DNA of 64,000 bases. Source: Aquibacillus saliphilus. GTDB taxonomy: Bacteria > Bacillota > Bacilli > Bacillales > Amphibacillaceae. This document shows positions 26,612 through 38,095 of this stretch, piece after piece. The stretch lies in contig NZ_JAIZAP010000011.1 of NCBI RefSeq assembly GCF_020404745.1, positions 81,944 through 145,943 of the forward strand. The letters run 5' to 3'. The notes under the pieces are model-generated. The model was not told where the DNA came from, did not search any database, and saw only the letters and a program-made list of their open reading frames with translations. Within the stretch, counting starts at the first letter, position 1. Each line of letters starts with the position of its first letter. The translations under genes and the position numbers were made by a program.

Positions 26612-28405
26612 CTACAATTGGTTTGAACTTGTTTTTCCTTCTTTACTTTTTAAGGATAGGTGCAATTCATCTAACTGACTTTTACTAACACCACCAGGAG
26701 CTTCTGTAAGAAGACAAGATGCTGATGCTGTTTTCGGGAAAAGAATAGTATCTCTCAAATTATTCTTTCCGGCCAGTAACATGATGAATCGGTCGAATCC
26801 TAGTGCTATACCTCCATGAGGTGGCGCACCATATTCCAAGGCTTCAAGCAGAAAACCAAACTGAGCTTCTGCCTCATCTTTAGTAAAACCTAAAACCTCA
26901 AACATCTCATTTTGTAAATCACTTTGATAAATACGTAGTGAACCGCCACCTAACTCATATCCGTTTAAAACAAGGTCATAGGCTTGTGCTTTCACTTCAC
27001 CAGGGTTTGTTGTTAATTTCTCCATGTCACTAGCAGCAGGCATCGTAAATGGATGATGAGCAGCAGAATAACTGCTTTGTTCCTCGTCATATTCAAATAA
27101 TGGCCAGTCTGTTACCCAAAGATAATTAAATAGTGACTCGTCAATTAGTTGTAGTTCTTTCGCTAATTTCAGTCTAAGTGCACCTAAACTATCGTAGACT
27201 ACACTTGTTTTATCAGCAACAAATAACAGAAGATCTCCACTTTCTGTTTTTAATGATGACTTTAAACCTGCTACTTCTTGTTCTGACAAAAATTTTGAAA
27301 TAGGCCCTTTTAACTCATCTTCTTCTACTTTAAGCCAAGCTAATCCCTTAGCGCCATAAATCTTAACAAAGTCCGTTAAATGGTCAATATCTTTTCTGGA
27401 AAAGTTAGTTGCTTGCCCTTTAACATTAATAGCACTTACTTTTCCACCACCAGAAACAGCACTACTAAATACTTTGAATCCAGAATCCTTAACGACTTCG
27501 GACACACTTACAAGTTCCATTTCAAATCTAGTATCTGGCTTGTCAGATCCGTAACGCTCCATTGACTCGTCATACTCAATTCTTTCAAATGGAATTTGCA
27601 CATCAATTCCCTTAACTTCTTTCATTACCTTTTGCATCATTCGTTCAGTCATTGCCATGATATCATCACTCGTCATAAATGATGTCTCAATATCTATTTG
27701 AGTAAATTCCGGCTGTCGGTCTGCACGTAAATCCTCGTCACGAAAACAACGGGCAAACTGAAAATATCTTTCAAATCCGCTTACCATCAATAATTGCTTA
27801 AACAATTGCGGGGACTGTGGTAAAGCGTAGAAATGTCCAGAGTGAACACGACTTGGCACTAAATAATCTCTCGCACCTTCTGGTGTGCTTTTTGTTAACA
27901 TCGGCGTTTCCATCTCTAAATACTCTTCATCATTCAAGAAATTTCGAATCACCTGACTTGTTTTGTGTCTTAATTTAAATGTTTCTTGCATTGATTCTCG
28001 GCGTAAATCTAAATAGCGATATTTTAAACGAAGGTCCTCAGCAACATCAGTATTATCTTGTATTTGAAAAGGGGGATTTTTAGCCTGATTTAAAATTGTA
28101 ATTTCCTCAACAAACACTTCAATTTCACCAGTACCCATCTTTGGATTTACTGTGGATTCTTCTCTTTCAACTACCTTACCACTAACCTCTATTACGAATT
28201 CACTTCTAACTTTGTCGGCAATTTGTAATGCTGACTCTGATACTTCAGGGTTGAAAACAATTTGAACCAAACCAGAACGATCTCTTAAGTCAATAAAAAT
28301 CAATCCGCCCAGGTCCCGTCTTTTTTGGACCCACCCTTTTAAGTTTACTTTTTGCTCTACATGTTGTTTGCGAAGCTCACCAACTAATTGTCTTTTTGTT
28401 TGCAT
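26612..28405 (-). CDS. aspS: Aspartyl-tRNA synthetase
   Basis: 597 residues, bacterial-type class IIb enzyme. N-terminal OB anticodon domain ([24 protein letters not shown]), class II motif 2 ([24 protein letters not shown]), the bacterial GAD insertion, and motif 3 ([13 protein letters not shown]). ATG with AAGGGGGA upstream. It lies one base after hisS and shares its T-box-controlled transcript. YrvM/TcdA, which follows aspS in B. subtilis, is absent. Confidence 0.98.
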   Translation of the reverse strand: MQTKRQLVGELRKQHVEQKVNLKGWVQKRRDLGGLIFIDLRDRSGLVQIVFNPEVSESALQIADKVRSEFVIEVSGKVVEREESTVNPKMGTGEIEVFVEEITILNQAKNPPFQIQDNTDVAEDLRLKYRYLDLRRESMQETFKLRHKTSQVIRNFLNDEEYLEMETPMLTKSTPEGARDYLVPSRVHSGHFYALPQSPQLFKQLLMVSGFERYFQFARCFRDEDLRADRQPEFTQIDIETSFMTSDDIMAMTERMMQKVMKEVKGIDVQIPFERIEYDESMERYGSDKPDTRFEMELVSVSEVVKDSGFKVFSSAVSGGGKVSAINVKGQATNFSRKDIDHLTDFVKIYGAKGLAWLKVEEDELKGPISKFLSEQEVAGLKSSLKTESGDLLLFVADKTSVVYDSLGALRLKLAKELQLIDESLFNYLWVTDWPLFEYDEEQSSYSAAHHPFTMPAASDMEKLTTNPGEVKAQAYDLVLNGYELGGGSLRIYQSDLQNEMFEVLGFTKDEAEAQFGFLLEALEYGAPPHGGIALGFDRFIMLLAGKNNLRDTILFPKTASASCLLTEAPGGVSKSQLDELHLSLKSKEGKTSSNQL

Positions 28406-28406
28406 A

Positions 28407-29687
28407 TTACTTTCCCCCTTGCAGATTACTTTGTAAATAACTGACTAAGTTATTAATTGAAACCTCTTCTTGTTCACCAGAATGCATATCCTTCACATTC
28501 ACAATATTATTTTCTAGTTCAGTTTCACCAAGTACGATTACATATTTCGCATTTAATCGATCAGCCGCTTTAAATTGGGCCTTGAATTTCCTACTTTGAT
28601 AATCTTTATCGACTTGAATACCCGCTTTTCTTAGTGTGTAAGTCAGACGTATTGCTTCAGCATCTGCTTTCTCACCTAATGTTACAAAATAACAATCAAG
28701 GTTATCGTCGACTGGTAGATGAACCTGTTCCGCTTCAAGAGCCATCAGTAGACGTTCAACACTTAAAGCAAAACCAATCCCGGGAGTCGTTGGGCCTCCT
28801 AAATCTTCAACAAGGCCATTATAACGACCTCCACCTGAAAGTGTAGTAATTGCACCAAATCCATCAGCATCGCTCATAATCTCAAATGCTGTATGATTAT
28901 AGTAGTCAAGACCACGAACAAGATTTTTATCAACTACATAATCAATTTCCATCTTATCTAAATGACCTTTAACTTTTTCAAAATATTGATTTGAATCTTC
29001 ATTCAAAAATTCTAAAATGGATGGAGCTGTTTCCATTGCTGGATGATTTTGATCCTTCTTACAATCAAGAATACGCAATGGGTTTTTATCAAGTCGTAAA
29101 TTACAATCATGACAAAGCTCATTTTTATGAGGTTCAAAGTGGTTGATCAGAGCATTCCGATGATTTTGACGACTCTCCCCATCACCAAGACTATTGATTA
29201 CTAATCTTAACGATCGTAACCCTAATTCTTGATAGGCGCTCATTGCAAGTGAAATCACCTCAGCATCGACAGCTGGATCTGCACTACCAAGTGCCTCGAC
29301 TCCAAATTGGACGAATTGTCTCATTCTACCTTGTTGTGGTCGCTCATAACGAAACATTGGTCCTATATAAAATACTTTAGTTGGCTGGTTTGGCAGGCCA
29401 AATAGTTTGTTTTGAACAAACGCTCGTACAACCGAAGCAGTTCCTTCTGGACGTAATGTAATATTTCTATCCCCTCGGTCCTTAAATGTGTACATTTCCT
29501 TTTGAACGATATCTGTTGTATCACCAACACCTCTTTGAAATAACTCCGTATGTTCAAAAATTGGTGTACGAATCTCCTTATAATTAAATCGATGACAAAT
29601 ATCAGTTAGCGTATTCTCAACATACTGCCACTTCTCAGTCGTACCCGGCAATAAATCCTGGGTGCCTCTTGGCGCTTTCATATTCAT
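28407..29687 (-). CDS. hisS: Histidyl-tRNA synthetase
   Basis: 426 residues, class II enzyme. Motif 2 region ([20 protein letters not shown]), HisA signature [14 protein letters not shown], and the C-terminal anticodon-binding domain. ATG 29687 ([15 protein letters not shown]) with GGAGGGG 7 bp upstream; the frame is open to 29714 but the extra residues are not conserved. First gene of hisS-aspS. Its 5' untranslated region holds the T-box and, between T-box terminator and start codon, repeat element A. Confidence 0.98.
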   Translation of the reverse strand: MNMKAPRGTQDLLPGTTEKWQYVENTLTDICHRFNYKEIRTPIFEHTELFQRGVGDTTDIVQKEMYTFKDRGDRNITLRPEGTASVVRAFVQNKLFGLPNQPTKVFYIGPMFRYERPQQGRMRQFVQFGVEALGSADPAVDAEVISLAMSAYQELGLRSLRLVINSLGDGESRQNHRNALINHFEPHKNELCHDCNLRLDKNPLRILDCKKDQNHPAMETAPSILEFLNEDSNQYFEKVKGHLDKMEIDYVVDKNLVRGLDYYNHTAFEIMSDADGFGAITTLSGGGRYNGLVEDLGGPTTPGIGFALSVERLLMALEAEQVHLPVDDNLDCYFVTLGEKADAEAIRLTYTLRKAGIQVDKDYQSRKFKAQFKAADRLNAKYVIVLGETELENNIVNVKDMHSGEQEEVSINNLVSYLQSNLQGGK

Positions 29688-29834
29688 TGATTGTCCCCTC
29701 CAAAATAAATCCAAATTTTATATATCACATATGTATTATTACACTCGAGAGATTAACTATTTGTATAATGAACGAGTGTTAGTATCTTTATCTCCCTAAA
29801 AAATTAAAAATCTTTCTAAAACAATTAATTTTGC

Positions 29835-29935
29835 AATTACCTTATGCAGCCATTGTCATCCATTTATAGTTTAGGAACGGCCTATCCAACTATATGTCTG
29901 ATGAAAACTTTTTTAAAAAATCAATAGTATGAAAT
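29835..29935. repeat. Structured repeat element, copy A
   Basis: About 101 bp clearly homologous to 51243-51342 in the same orientation (shared blocks AATTACCTTATG, TTGTCATCC, TATAGTTT, ATCC, AACTATATG-like arm, GATGA, TATGAAAT). It folds as an outer TCATC/GATGA, a middle TATAGTT/AACTATA and an inner GGA/TCC helix around a CGGCC-containing loop. It lies in the hisS leader between the T-box terminator and the start codon. It is not a gene: the frame stops on both sides. Confidence 0.8.
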
Positions 29936-29946
29936 GTTTAAAAAGT

Positions 29947-30221
29947 AAAAAAAATAAACTCTCATCCCCTTAAAAAAGGGACGAGAGTTTACCCGCGTTG
30001 CCACCCTAGTTGAAGCAATAGAAAAAAGCCTCCACCTTACACAGTTAACGCCTGCAAAACGTCTGAATTTACTTATTTCAACACAGAACCTCCGGAGTGT
30101 CTTTCATTAGTTCATAATATGAGGATACTTTCAGCCCGTGGTATCCTTTCTCTTTCCATATAAGTCCACTAATTACTTTTTCCATCAACAGTTGTTTAAT
30201 TAATTTTTGGTAATATAAAAC
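29947..30221 (-). promoter_or_regulatory. T-box leader of hisS-aspS
   Basis: Reading leftward: stem I region with a GGATACC...GGTATCC-like distal stem, a specifier segment GAAAGACACTCC, the T-box core GGGTGGCAACGCGGG at about 29992-30006, and a terminator with CTCTCGTCCC / GGGGATGAGAG followed by an AT-rich T7 run (29947-29994). GACAC contains CAC (His) and, one register earlier, GAC (Asp), the two amino acids of the downstream synthetases. Confidence 0.92.
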
Positions 30222-30227
30222 TACTTA

Positions 30228-30256
30228 ATTTTACTATTTAAGTATATTAATATCAA
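30228..30256 (-). promoter_or_regulatory. Promoter of the hisS-aspS leader
   Basis: Minus strand TTGATA (30251-30256), 17 bp, TAAAAT (30228-30233), placing the start near 30221 just ahead of the T-box stem I. Confidence 0.65.
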
Positions 30257-30307
30257 TAGTTTCTTTTTTTGAATTGTTTATAATCATAATGTTTGCTTGG
30301 AAACTTG

Positions 30308-30481
30308 TCAAGAACGATTGAGCTTTTCTTTTAATTTTTTTACATCTCGCAAGGATACACCAAGCTCCTCTGCAATTTCAATGCTATTTGCGCTATTTTC
30401 TAGTTCCATAAATCTGTGGAGATTCGCACCATAAATGTCCTTCATTGTATGAGTTCCTGCTTGTTTATGATTTATTCTCAT
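30308..30481 (-). CDS. yrzK: YrzK-like 57-residue helix-turn-helix-like protein
   Basis: Short gene with ATG at 30481 preceded by AAGGAGA (5 bp) and ending TGA at 30310. The translated protein begins MRINHKQAGTHTMKDIYGAN and contains NSIEIAEELGVSLRDVKKLK, a pattern like a helix-turn-helix. B. subtilis has a small yrzK of similar size between the yrvJ amidase and hisS, the same position. Function unknown. It is transcribed towards the hisS leader. Confidence 0.78.
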   Translation of the reverse strand: MRINHKQAGTHTMKDIYGANLHRFMELENSANSIEIAEELGVSLRDVKKLKEKLNRS

Positions 30482-30684
30482 GTTTATCTCTCCTTGAATT
30501 TTTGACTTTTACACTCATTTTTTATTACTATTAAAAGGGTTAGTATCGGAAGTGAATTTATTAAGGTATAATGTGATTTTACAAGTACTTTTTTAAACAG
30601 ACTGAATGTCAATAGCGAACTACTAACATTTAGGTTTTAATAACTGTTAAAGTAAGATACTGAGACTTTTCCTGGAGGAATAAA

Positions 30685-31761
30685 ATGTTAAGAAATAAAA
30701 AACATCTAATTGTCCTAATAAGCAGTGTACTGATAGTATTATCCATTTCATCTGTGGTTTATGCGAATGAAGCATGGATAGAAGCAGATAATTTAAATGT
30801 AAGAAATGGGCCTGGTACTGATTATGAACAAATTAGCCAAGTAAACAGTAACGAACAATATACGATCATTCAAGAACAAGGCAATTGGGTAGAAATAGAA
30901 TTTCAACAAGGTACAACAGGATGGGTTACAAAAGATTATATTTCAATTCAAGAAGAACCAGATTCTACAGAAGCAGATGAAGGAAAAGAAAATATAGAAA
31001 CAACTATTGATTCATTGACTATTGTCCACGACCAAACAAATATCCGTGGAGGTCCATCAACGGACGACGACATAATTGGAATGACTAATCGGGGGACTGT
31101 CCTTGACATTGTTAACAGTGTTGAAGGGTGGTACGAGATTAAATGGGAAAAAAAGACGGGATTCGTGCCTGAACGATTGGTAGATTTGACTGGAGCGTTA
31201 ACAAATACGGCATCTCCTTCTGTGAAAAACAAAACGATTGTCGTTGATGCAGGTCATGGCGGAAGAGATGTCGGAGCTATTGGGGCAAGCGGAAACTATG
31301 AGAAAGACTATACATTGCAAACGGCAAAAAAAATTAAATTTCATTTAGAAATTTTAGGTGCAGAGGTAATTTTAACTAGAAACCATGATAATTATTTAAG
31401 ATTAAGTGGACGACCTAGCGTGGCGAATCTAGCCGACGCTGATGCCTTCTTAAGTATTCATTACAACAGTACACCTCAATACCCATCAGCTAAAGGTGTT
31501 AGCACGTATCACTATTCTGATCGTGACAAGCAACTCGCAACAATAATACAAGCTGAATTGTTAAAAGCAACAACAATGGACGACCGTGGAATTCATAAAG
31601 AAAGTTTTCAAGTAACAAGGGAAAGTCATCGTCCATCCGTCTTGTTAGAGCTAGGGTTCTTATCGAATGTTTCAGAAGAAGAGAACATACAATCAGCGGC
31701 ATTTCAAGAAAAAATTGCACAAGGAATTATAAGCGGCTTAAGTACCTATTTTTCCTATTAA
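30685..31761 (+). CDS. yrvJ: Secreted N-acetylmuramoyl-L-alanine amidase with two SH3b domains (YrvJ-like)
   Basis: 358 residues. Signal peptide (1-27, cleavage near VYANE), two bacterial SH3 domains (about 30-88 and 108-168, each with LNVRNGPGTDYE- or TNIRGGPSTDDD-type openings), then an Amidase_3 zinc hydrolase domain (about 183-357) with VVDAGHGGRDVGAIG, and His and Glu ligands in SIHYNS and LLELGFLSN. It cleaves the MurNAc-L-Ala bond in peptidoglycan outside the cell. B. subtilis YrvJ at this place has more SH3 repeats, so this is a shorter version. GGAGGA precedes the ATG. Confidence 0.92.
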   Translation: MLRNKKHLIVLISSVLIVLSISSVVYANEAWIEADNLNVRNGPGTDYEQISQVNSNEQYTIIQEQGNWVEIEFQQGTTGWVTKDYISIQEEPDSTEADEGKENIETTIDSLTIVHDQTNIRGGPSTDDDIIGMTNRGTVLDIVNSVEGWYEIKWEKKTGFVPERLVDLTGALTNTASPSVKNKTIVVDAGHGGRDVGAIGASGNYEKDYTLQTAKKIKFHLEILGAEVILTRNHDNYLRLSGRPSVANLADADAFLSIHYNSTPQYPSAKGVSTYHYSDRDKQLATIIQAELLKATTMDDRGIHKESFQVTRESHRPSVLLELGFLSNVSEEENIQSAAFQEKIAQGIISGLSTYFSY

Positions 31762-31767
31762 ACGCTA

Positions 31768-31803
31768 AAATACCCATCTTACCTAAGGTAAGATGGGTAT
31801 TTA
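31768..31803 (+). terminator. Terminator between amidase gene and dtd
   Basis: Near-perfect palindrome AAATACCCATCTTACC / GGTAAGATGGGTATTT, six bp past the amidase stop. Symmetric, so it can serve convergent dtd as well. Confidence 0.85.
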
Positions 31804-31813
31804 TTATATTACA

Positions 31814-32260
31814 TTACTTATCTGCACTATCAACGATGATTGTGACAGGTCCAACGTTAGTTAATTGAACATTCATCATTTCTCCAAATTCACCAGTTTC
31901 AACAGGGATTCCACAAGCAGCAGCTAAAGAGTTAAATTTTGTGTATAGTTCCTTCGCTGGTTCAGGCTTGGCGGCATTCATGAAGTTTGGTCTTCTTCCT
32001 TTTCTCGTATCACCGTATAGTGTAAATTGAGAAATAGATAAAATACTTCCCCCTACATCTTTAATAGACAAGTTCATTTTTTGCTGTTGATCCTCAAATA
32101 TTCTCATATTGACAATTTTATTCACTAAATACTCCGCGTCTTCTACTGAGTCTTCGTGGGTGACACCAATTAGTACTACTAGTCCGTAATCAATCTGCCC
32201 CTTTGTTATCCCATCTACACTGACGCTAGCATTTTCAGCTCGTTGAACTACTGCTTTCAT
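31814..32260 (-). CDS. dtd: D-aminoacyl-tRNA deacylase
   Basis: 148 residues. Both family motifs are intact: [17 protein letters not shown] near residue 78 and the cross-subunit Gly-cisPro motif NVGPVTI near 137. It removes D-amino acids and glycine wrongly attached to tRNA. It follows rel by 13 bp as in most Bacillaceae. Confidence 0.97.
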   Translation of the reverse strand: MKAVVQRAENASVSVDGITKGQIDYGLVVLIGVTHEDSVEDAEYLVNKIVNMRIFEDQQQKMNLSIKDVGGSILSISQFTLYGDTRKGRRPNFMNAAKPEPAKELYTKFNSLAAACGIPVETGEFGEMMNVQLTNVGPVTIIVDSADK

Positions 32261-32273
32261 TGCTATAATGCTC

Positions 32274-34481
32274 CTAACTATTCAGCATTCTTTTTACTGT
32301 ATAAACATCTTTTATTTGTTTTAAACGGTCAACCATTTTACGTAAATGATTCGTATTATGAATTAGAATAGTAATATGAATTAAGGCCATTTTATTACGA
32401 TCTGATTTTCCGTTTACAGCGATAATATTGGTCTTGGTTTCATTAACTGCTTGTAGTACATCATTTAATAAACCTCTACGGTCAAATCCTGAAATTTCGA
32501 GGTCTACGTGATATTGTTTTGTTTGTGTCTTTGAGTTTTCCCATTCCACATGAAGAATTCTATCTTTCGCTTCTTCCGTTTTAATATTCGGACAGTCCTC
32601 ACGATGAACAGAAACACCTCTACCCTTGGTAATATAACCTACAATAGTATCACCAGGTACTGGATTACAGCATTTTGATAGTCTTACTAGTAAGTTGTCT
32701 ATCCCTTCAACTCTAACGCCTGAATCCTTCTTATGTGATGAAGGAGCTTTTAGATTAGTACTTTTAACTGATTCTATTGTTTGTTCAAGGTCTTGTTCTT
32801 TAAGATTCTTTTTGCGAATTTTTTCTGTTAATCTTGTTGCTATTTGCGCTGCTGTAATTCCTTGATATCCAACAGCGGCATACATATCTTCTTCACTGGT
32901 GAAATTGAATTTTTCCGCAACCATTTTTAAATTGTCGGAAACTAATACATCTTTGGGTTCGAATCCATAAGCTTTAATTTCTTTATCTATTAGCTCTTTA
33001 CCCTTAGTGATATTCTCGTCGCGACGCTGCTTTTTGAAGAATTGTTTTATTTTATTTTTCGCTTGAGATGTCTGGGTAATCTTTAACCAATCTTGAGAAG
33101 GACCGTAAGAATGTTTAGAAGTCATCACTTCCACTATATCACCATTTTTCAATTGGTAATCTAATGGCTCCATTTTCCCATTAATTCTTGATCCTATCGT
33201 CTGATTTCCTATTTCAGTATGAATTTTATATGCAAAATCGAGTGGAACAGAGCCAGCAGGTAATTCAATTACATCACCTTTAGGTGTGAAAACATAAACC
33301 ATATCAGAAAATAAATCTACTTTTAGTGACTCCATAAATTCTTCGGCATCATTTGTTTCATTTTGCCATTCAATAATTTCACGGAACCAAGTTAATTTTT
33401 CTTCTGAATTATTTTTATGTTGATCAATTTGCTTGTCTTCTTTATAAGCCCAGTGCGCAGCAATACCAAATTCGGCAATTTCATGCATCTCCGAAGTACG
33501 TATTTGAACTTCTAATGGGGATCCCTTAGGTCCAATTACTGTCGTGTGCAATGATTGATAAAGATTCGGTTTTGGCATAGCAATATAATCTTTAAATCTA
33601 CCTGGCATTGGCTTCCAGCATGTATGAATTATGCCAAGGACTGCATAACAATCCTTAATACTATCAACTATAATTCTGACCGCTAATAAATCATAAATTT
33701 CATTAAATTGTTTGTTTTGAATTACCATTTTACGATATATACTATATAAATGCTTTGGTCTACCCGAGAATTCAGCTTTAATATTGACATCTTGCAATTG
33801 ATTTTGTACTTCCTGCATTACCTCTTCAATATAATGTTCTCTTTCTTCTCTTTTTTGTTTCATTAAATGAACAATGCGATAGTACTGCTGTGGATTCAAA
33901 TACCTTAGCGCTGTATCCTCTAACTCCCATTTTATTGTTGAAATTCCTAATCGATGCGCTAGAGGCGAAAATATTTCTAATGTTTCATTAGAAATCCTTC
34001 GTTGCTTTTCCGGTGGTAGATGCTTCAGCGTACGCATATTATGAAGCCTGTCCGCTAATTTTATCAGAATAACCCGAATATCTTTTGCCATAGCAACAAA
34101 CATTTTCCGATGATTCTCTGCTTGTTGTGCTTCTTTAGACTTATATTTTATTTTTCCTAGTTTTGAAACACCATCAACTAGCATTGCAACTTCACTATTA
34201 AACTTCTCAGCAAGCTGTTCGACAGTAACATCTGTATCTTCTACTACATCATGCAAAAAACCACTAGCTATAGTTTCTGGATCTAATTCTAAATGAACTA
34301 ATATCCCCGCAACTTGAATTGGGTGTATAATATAAGGTTCTCCAGATTTACGAAATTGACTTTGATGAGCTTCTTCAGCAAACTTATAAGCACGTCTAAT
34401 AAAATCAGTATCTTCTTCAGAAAGATACTGAGCCCCCTGTTTAATAACGTCTTCAGCTGACAAAATATTATCCTTCGACAT
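32274..34481 (-). CDS. rel: Bifunctional (p)ppGpp synthetase/hydrolase Rel
   Basis: 735 residues, long RSH enzyme. Order: HD hydrolase domain (about 45-200, [11 protein letters not shown]), synthetase domain (about 235-350, [17 protein letters not shown] and YQSLHTTV), TGS (about 392-455, [15 protein letters not shown]), zinc-finger region with [10 protein letters not shown], and C-terminal ACT (about 662-735). Residues of both active sites appear intact, so synthesis and hydrolysis are expected. AAAGGTG precedes the ATG. Confidence 0.97.
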   Translation of the reverse strand: MSKDNILSAEDVIKQGAQYLSEEDTDFIRRAYKFAEEAHQSQFRKSGEPYIIHPIQVAGILVHLELDPETIASGFLHDVVEDTDVTVEQLAEKFNSEVAMLVDGVSKLGKIKYKSKEAQQAENHRKMFVAMAKDIRVILIKLADRLHNMRTLKHLPPEKQRRISNETLEIFSPLAHRLGISTIKWELEDTALRYLNPQQYYRIVHLMKQKREEREHYIEEVMQEVQNQLQDVNIKAEFSGRPKHLYSIYRKMVIQNKQFNEIYDLLAVRIIVDSIKDCYAVLGIIHTCWKPMPGRFKDYIAMPKPNLYQSLHTTVIGPKGSPLEVQIRTSEMHEIAEFGIAAHWAYKEDKQIDQHKNNSEEKLTWFREIIEWQNETNDAEEFMESLKVDLFSDMVYVFTPKGDVIELPAGSVPLDFAYKIHTEIGNQTIGSRINGKMEPLDYQLKNGDIVEVMTSKHSYGPSQDWLKITQTSQAKNKIKQFFKKQRRDENITKGKELIDKEIKAYGFEPKDVLVSDNLKMVAEKFNFTSEEDMYAAVGYQGITAAQIATRLTEKIRKKNLKEQDLEQTIESVKSTNLKAPSSHKKDSGVRVEGIDNLLVRLSKCCNPVPGDTIVGYITKGRGVSVHREDCPNIKTEEAKDRILHVEWENSKTQTKQYHVDLEISGFDRRGLLNDVLQAVNETKTNIIAVNGKSDRNKMALIHITILIHNTNHLRKMVDRLKQIKDVYTVKRMLNS

Positions 34482-34706
34482 CTTATCACCTTTGTCCTTT
34501 TTTACTACTGCTCATTTAGAAATGGTCAGTTTGTTCTATTATAAGAGTAAACTTTAAATATGAATAGTAAAAACTATACCTCTACTTTCATTAAATTTCA
34601 ATACCTAAAGCAAATACCTGTCGATAATATTTAAAAACATTCTAAGGAAGTAAAGTAAACACTCTCTCTTAATCTTAAATATAATTCTAATTTATTCAGG
34701 AAAATA

Positions 34707-34732
34707 AGGAGCACCCTATAAAGAGCACTCCT
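34707..34732 (-). terminator. Possible weak terminator after apt
   Basis: AGGAG...CTCCT stem with an imperfect inner helix, followed by TTATTTT on the minus strand, 10 bp past the apt stop. Confidence 0.45.
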
Positions 34733-34741
34733 AATAATAAT

Positions 34742-35254
34742 TTAATATTCCATTAAGGTTAGTACGTCATAACCATCTAATTTTTTACGTCCGTCTAAGT
34801 AAGTTAACTCAATTAAGAAAGCACAACCTGCTACAACTCCACCTAATTCTTCAACAAGTTTGATTGTTGCTTCAATCGTACCACCTGTAGCCAGCAAATC
34901 ATCTGTAATCAGCACTCGTTGCCCAGGTTTTATGGCATCTTTATGAATCGTTAAAACATTTTCACCATACTCTAAACCATATCCAACTTTTATTACCTCA
35001 CGAGGTAGTTTTCCTTCTTTTCTTACTGGAGCAAATCCAATTTCTAGTGCATACGATACTGGACAGCCAACGATAAACCCTCTAGCTTCAGGTCCTACTA
35101 TTATATCAATATCACGATTTTTAGAATAACTCACAATCTCATCAATTGCTGATTTATATGCTGTACCATTGTCCATTAATGTTGTGATATCTTTAAACTT
35201 CACACCTTTTTTGGGCCAATCTTCAACAACTGTAATATATTTTTTATAATCCAT
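34742..35254 (-). CDS. apt: Adenine phosphoribosyltransferase
   Basis: 170 residues. PRPP-binding motif [14 protein letters not shown] near residue 120 and the adenine pocket GPEARGF near 57. It converts adenine and PRPP to AMP. ATG at 35254 ([14 protein letters not shown]) has AAGGAGG 9 bp upstream; the extension to 35281 is unlikely. It overlaps the recJ stop by 11 bp, so the two are translationally linked. Confidence 0.97.
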   Translation of the reverse strand: MDYKKYITVVEDWPKKGVKFKDITTLMDNGTAYKSAIDEIVSYSKNRDIDIIVGPEARGFIVGCPVSYALEIGFAPVRKEGKLPREVIKVGYGLEYGENVLTIHKDAIKPGQRVLITDDLLATGGTIEATIKLVEELGGVVAGCAFLIELTYLDGRKKLDGYDVLTLMEY

Positions 35255-37589
35255 GAGTAACTTCCTCCTTAGGCGAAACAACCTCGTTCATCTTACTTTT
35301 GAACCACTGATCTAATTCTTTATAGTTTGAGTAATAAAGAGTAGTTTCTATTTCCAATTGGGTTAATTTTTGTTGGTATATAGGTGATTCAGTCAAATCC
35401 TTCTTTGATGGTTTGGGACTTGGTTTTAGTATACCATTCTCTATTTTAACAAATTCCAGTTCAAAAAACACCTGAGTGATAAACTTAATTTTCTCTGCCT
35501 TCCAACCTTTATGTTTAACAAGTTTTGGAGTATCAATAGAAAGATTAAATTCTTTACGTTTTAAAAGCATTCCATAAAACCATTTAAAATCATCTCTAGT
35601 CGGTACAGAATTGAAGTAATGTCCTTCATTCACATGATAGCAAGCATATATTCTATTGGGACGTGTCGACTCTATGAGGGTTGTTAATTGTTCTAGAGTA
35701 TCAGGTAAGTCCAATAAGATTAGGTCTTCAACTTTAGTTAGCTGATAAGTTGTATCCGATTGTCCATGTATTTGAATGTGATTTATTTCTGGTGGAAGAC
35801 CTTCATCCATCTTTTGAAAACTGACAAAGACACTCTGATCACCTAACAACGGAATTAACTGTTTTTGCCAATGCTTAGAACCCCTATGGTCAAATAATTG
35901 ACTCTCAGTGATTGCCAAATCCTTGACTAGCATTTGTACTTTTCGTTTACCATTCCACTCATTAATTTCTAGTTGGCCAACGATGTCCATTTCAGCATTT
36001 GGTGATATTTTAGAATATAAATCGCCCATTCCAAAACCAATACTATCTAATTGAGATTGAGACTGCTTTATAGACATCTTTAAATGATTCTTTTGATTTC
36101 CAATTTGACGAACTTCATTAGGAACTGCGTGAATATGAAAGAGTGGTTTAGGATTGCCCATTCCAAATGGAGCTAGTTTGTCTAATTCGCTTATTAACGA
36201 AACATCCAATTCTTCTATTTGAACAGTGTTATCAATTATCAACGTTTGTTTGAAGTCATCTGGCGTTAATTGTTCCGATGCCAAGTTATTCAACTTTGTT
36301 CTAATTACAGAGATATTTTCTTCAGTCAGTGTCATTCCAGCAGCTTGAGCATGTCCACCAAAATGAATAAAGTCTTCTCTTATTTGCATACAATTCGAAA
36401 ACAGGTCAAAGCCGCTAATACTTCTTGCTGAACCTTTAGCGGTCATTTTCTCTTTATTAATTGATAAGACAATTGTTGGTCTGTCATACTTCCTTACTAA
36501 TTTAGAGGCCACAATTCCTAGAACACCTTCATTCCATCCCTCACTGGCAACAACTATAACATTGTCGTTGGTCCCTGTTTCATCTGCCTCTACGATTGCT
36601 TCTGCTTCGTTAGAAATTTCAGTTACTATTTTTTTGCGTTCTTGATTTAGTTGATCAATAAATTGTACTAATTCGTTCGCGTGATTTGGATCTTTTGTTA
36701 ATAACAAATCAACAGCTGCATCCGCATCCTGTAGTCTTCCTACTGCATTCAATCGAGGTCCGATTAAAAAACCAATATGTTCTTCTGTAACTGTTCCTTC
36801 AATGTTACAGGTTTGTTTTAACGCTGTTATACCAGATCTTTTGGAACTAGTTAACGCTTTTAATCCGAAATGTGCTAGTATTCTATTCTCATTGACCAAA
36901 GGTACCAAGTCTGCAATTGTACCAATTGCAACTAAATCAAGTAACTGATTTGGAAAATAGCCTAATAGTGCTTCAGCAAATTTAAAAGCTACTCCTACCC
37001 CAGCAAGTTCATCAAATGTATAATCTGGTGAACACTTAGGATGAATAATTGCCATTGCATCTGGGAGTACTTCTTGTACTTCATGATGATCGGTAATTAT
37101 TAAGTCTATCCCTAGTTGCTTGGCTATTTCAGCCTCTTTGACAGCTGCTATACCGTTATCAACGGTAATTATTAAAGTGTAACCTTGCTTGTACGCCTGT
37201 CTAAACGCTTGTTTATTTGGACCATAACCTTCCGTAAACCGGTTAGGAATATAGTAATCACAAATAGCACCTAGTTCTTGTAAAGCTTCTATCATAACAG
37301 TAGTGGAACTTACACCATCGGCATCATAATCACCAAAAACTAAAATACTTTCACCTTGTTCAATAGCTTGTTTAACTCGAGTAACTGCCTTTTCCATATC
37401 ATTAAGTAAAAATGGATCAAGAAGTTGAGTTAGTTCTGGAGTTAAAAACCTTTGCGCCTGCTCCTCGCTACTAATGCCTCTTTGTATTAAAAGTCGCTCC
37501 GTTAGTGATGATATAGGAAGTTGATGTTCAAAATGTGCTTGGTCATCATTTGAATATGTAAATTTCCATTTTGCTTGGCTTTGTATCAA
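35244..37589 (-). CDS. recJ: Single-stranded-DNA-specific exonuclease RecJ
   Basis: 781 residues. DHH nuclease core with [17 protein letters not shown] and ITDHHEV, DHHA1 domain with [11 protein letters not shown], an OB fold, and the Firmicutes-specific C-terminal extension (about 565-781). 5'-3' exonuclease in recombination and mismatch repair. TTG start with GGGGTG 7 bp upstream. Confidence 0.96.
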   Translation of the reverse strand: MIQSQAKWKFTYSNDDQAHFEHQLPISSLTERLLIQRGISSEEQAQRFLTPELTQLLDPFLLNDMEKAVTRVKQAIEQGESILVFGDYDADGVSSTTVMIEALQELGAICDYYIPNRFTEGYGPNKQAFRQAYKQGYTLIITVDNGIAAVKEAEIAKQLGIDLIITDHHEVQEVLPDAMAIIHPKCSPDYTFDELAGVGVAFKFAEALLGYFPNQLLDLVAIGTIADLVPLVNENRILAHFGLKALTSSKRSGITALKQTCNIEGTVTEEHIGFLIGPRLNAVGRLQDADAAVDLLLTKDPNHANELVQFIDQLNQERKKIVTEISNEAEAIVEADETGTNDNVIVVASEGWNEGVLGIVASKLVRKYDRPTIVLSINKEKMTAKGSARSISGFDLFSNCMQIREDFIHFGGHAQAAGMTLTEENISVIRTKLNNLASEQLTPDDFKQTLIIDNTVQIEELDVSLISELDKLAPFGMGNPKPLFHIHAVPNEVRQIGNQKNHLKMSIKQSQSQLDSIGFGMGDLYSKISPNAEMDIVGQLEINEWNGKRKVQMLVKDLAITESQLFDHRGSKHWQKQLIPLLGDQSVFVSFQKMDEGLPPEINHIQIHGQSDTTYQLTKVEDLILLDLPDTLEQLTTLIESTRPNRIYACYHVNEGHYFNSVPTRDDFKWFYGMLLKRKEFNLSIDTPKLVKHKGWKAEKIKFITQVFFELEFVKIENGILKPSPKPSKKDLTESPIYQQKLTQLEIETTLYYSNYKELDQWFKSKMNEVVSPKEEVTHGL

Positions 37590-37658
37590 ATAAATTCACC
37601 CCTGACTCACTTATTATACAAGAGAGTATCAGGGGTAGCAAACAGATTATTAATAAAG

Positions 37659-37994
37659 TTATTCACTTGAATTTTGACCTAATTGACTTGCTTTTACTGA
37701 CTTTTCATTCGTTGTTTCTTTCTCAGAAGTGTCAGTTACATTATTTTCCACTAATTGTTTATTTTCTTGTTTTAGCAACCTGATTTCTTTTTGTAACTTA
37801 AGTAAGCGTACAACACCAACTGCCCCGGTTATGATTCCACCCATTAAAACTGATATTAAAATAACTAAAATTAAAGGGGCATTACCTGTTCCAAACAAAT
37901 AATTAACTTCGACGGGTTCTACATTAATAACGGCAAAGATAGCAACTATTACTGCAAAGACTAACGCTAAAATAATATAAGTTTGACCTCTCAT
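37659..37994 (-). CDS. yrvD: LapA-domain membrane protein YrvD
   Basis: 111 residues, DUF1049/LapA family: two membrane helices (about 5-25 and 40-62) with the motif FAVINVEPVEVNYLFG between them, then a cytoplasmic coiled coil (KLQKEIRLLKQENKQL) and a polar tail. In B. subtilis yrvD is next to recJ as here. Function in Gram-positives is not established. Confidence 0.88.
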   Translation of the reverse strand: MRGQTYIILALVFAVIVAIFAVINVEPVEVNYLFGTGNAPLILVILISVLMGGIITGAVGVVRLLKLQKEIRLLKQENKQLVENNVTDTSEKETTNEKSVKASQLGQNSSE

Positions 37995-38095
37995 AATAAA
38001 CCTCCTTTTTTGTATAACCTATTTAAGTATAAATGACAGAAATTCACATGTCGATTTATCGGTTTCACTAATTATACTTCCCACTTTATAAGGAT

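Noticed and set aside
34482..34741. Promoter or leader element upstream of rel
   Set aside because: A TATAAT box is present near 34542 but the -35 at proper distance is poor, and no riboswitch-like structure was seen.
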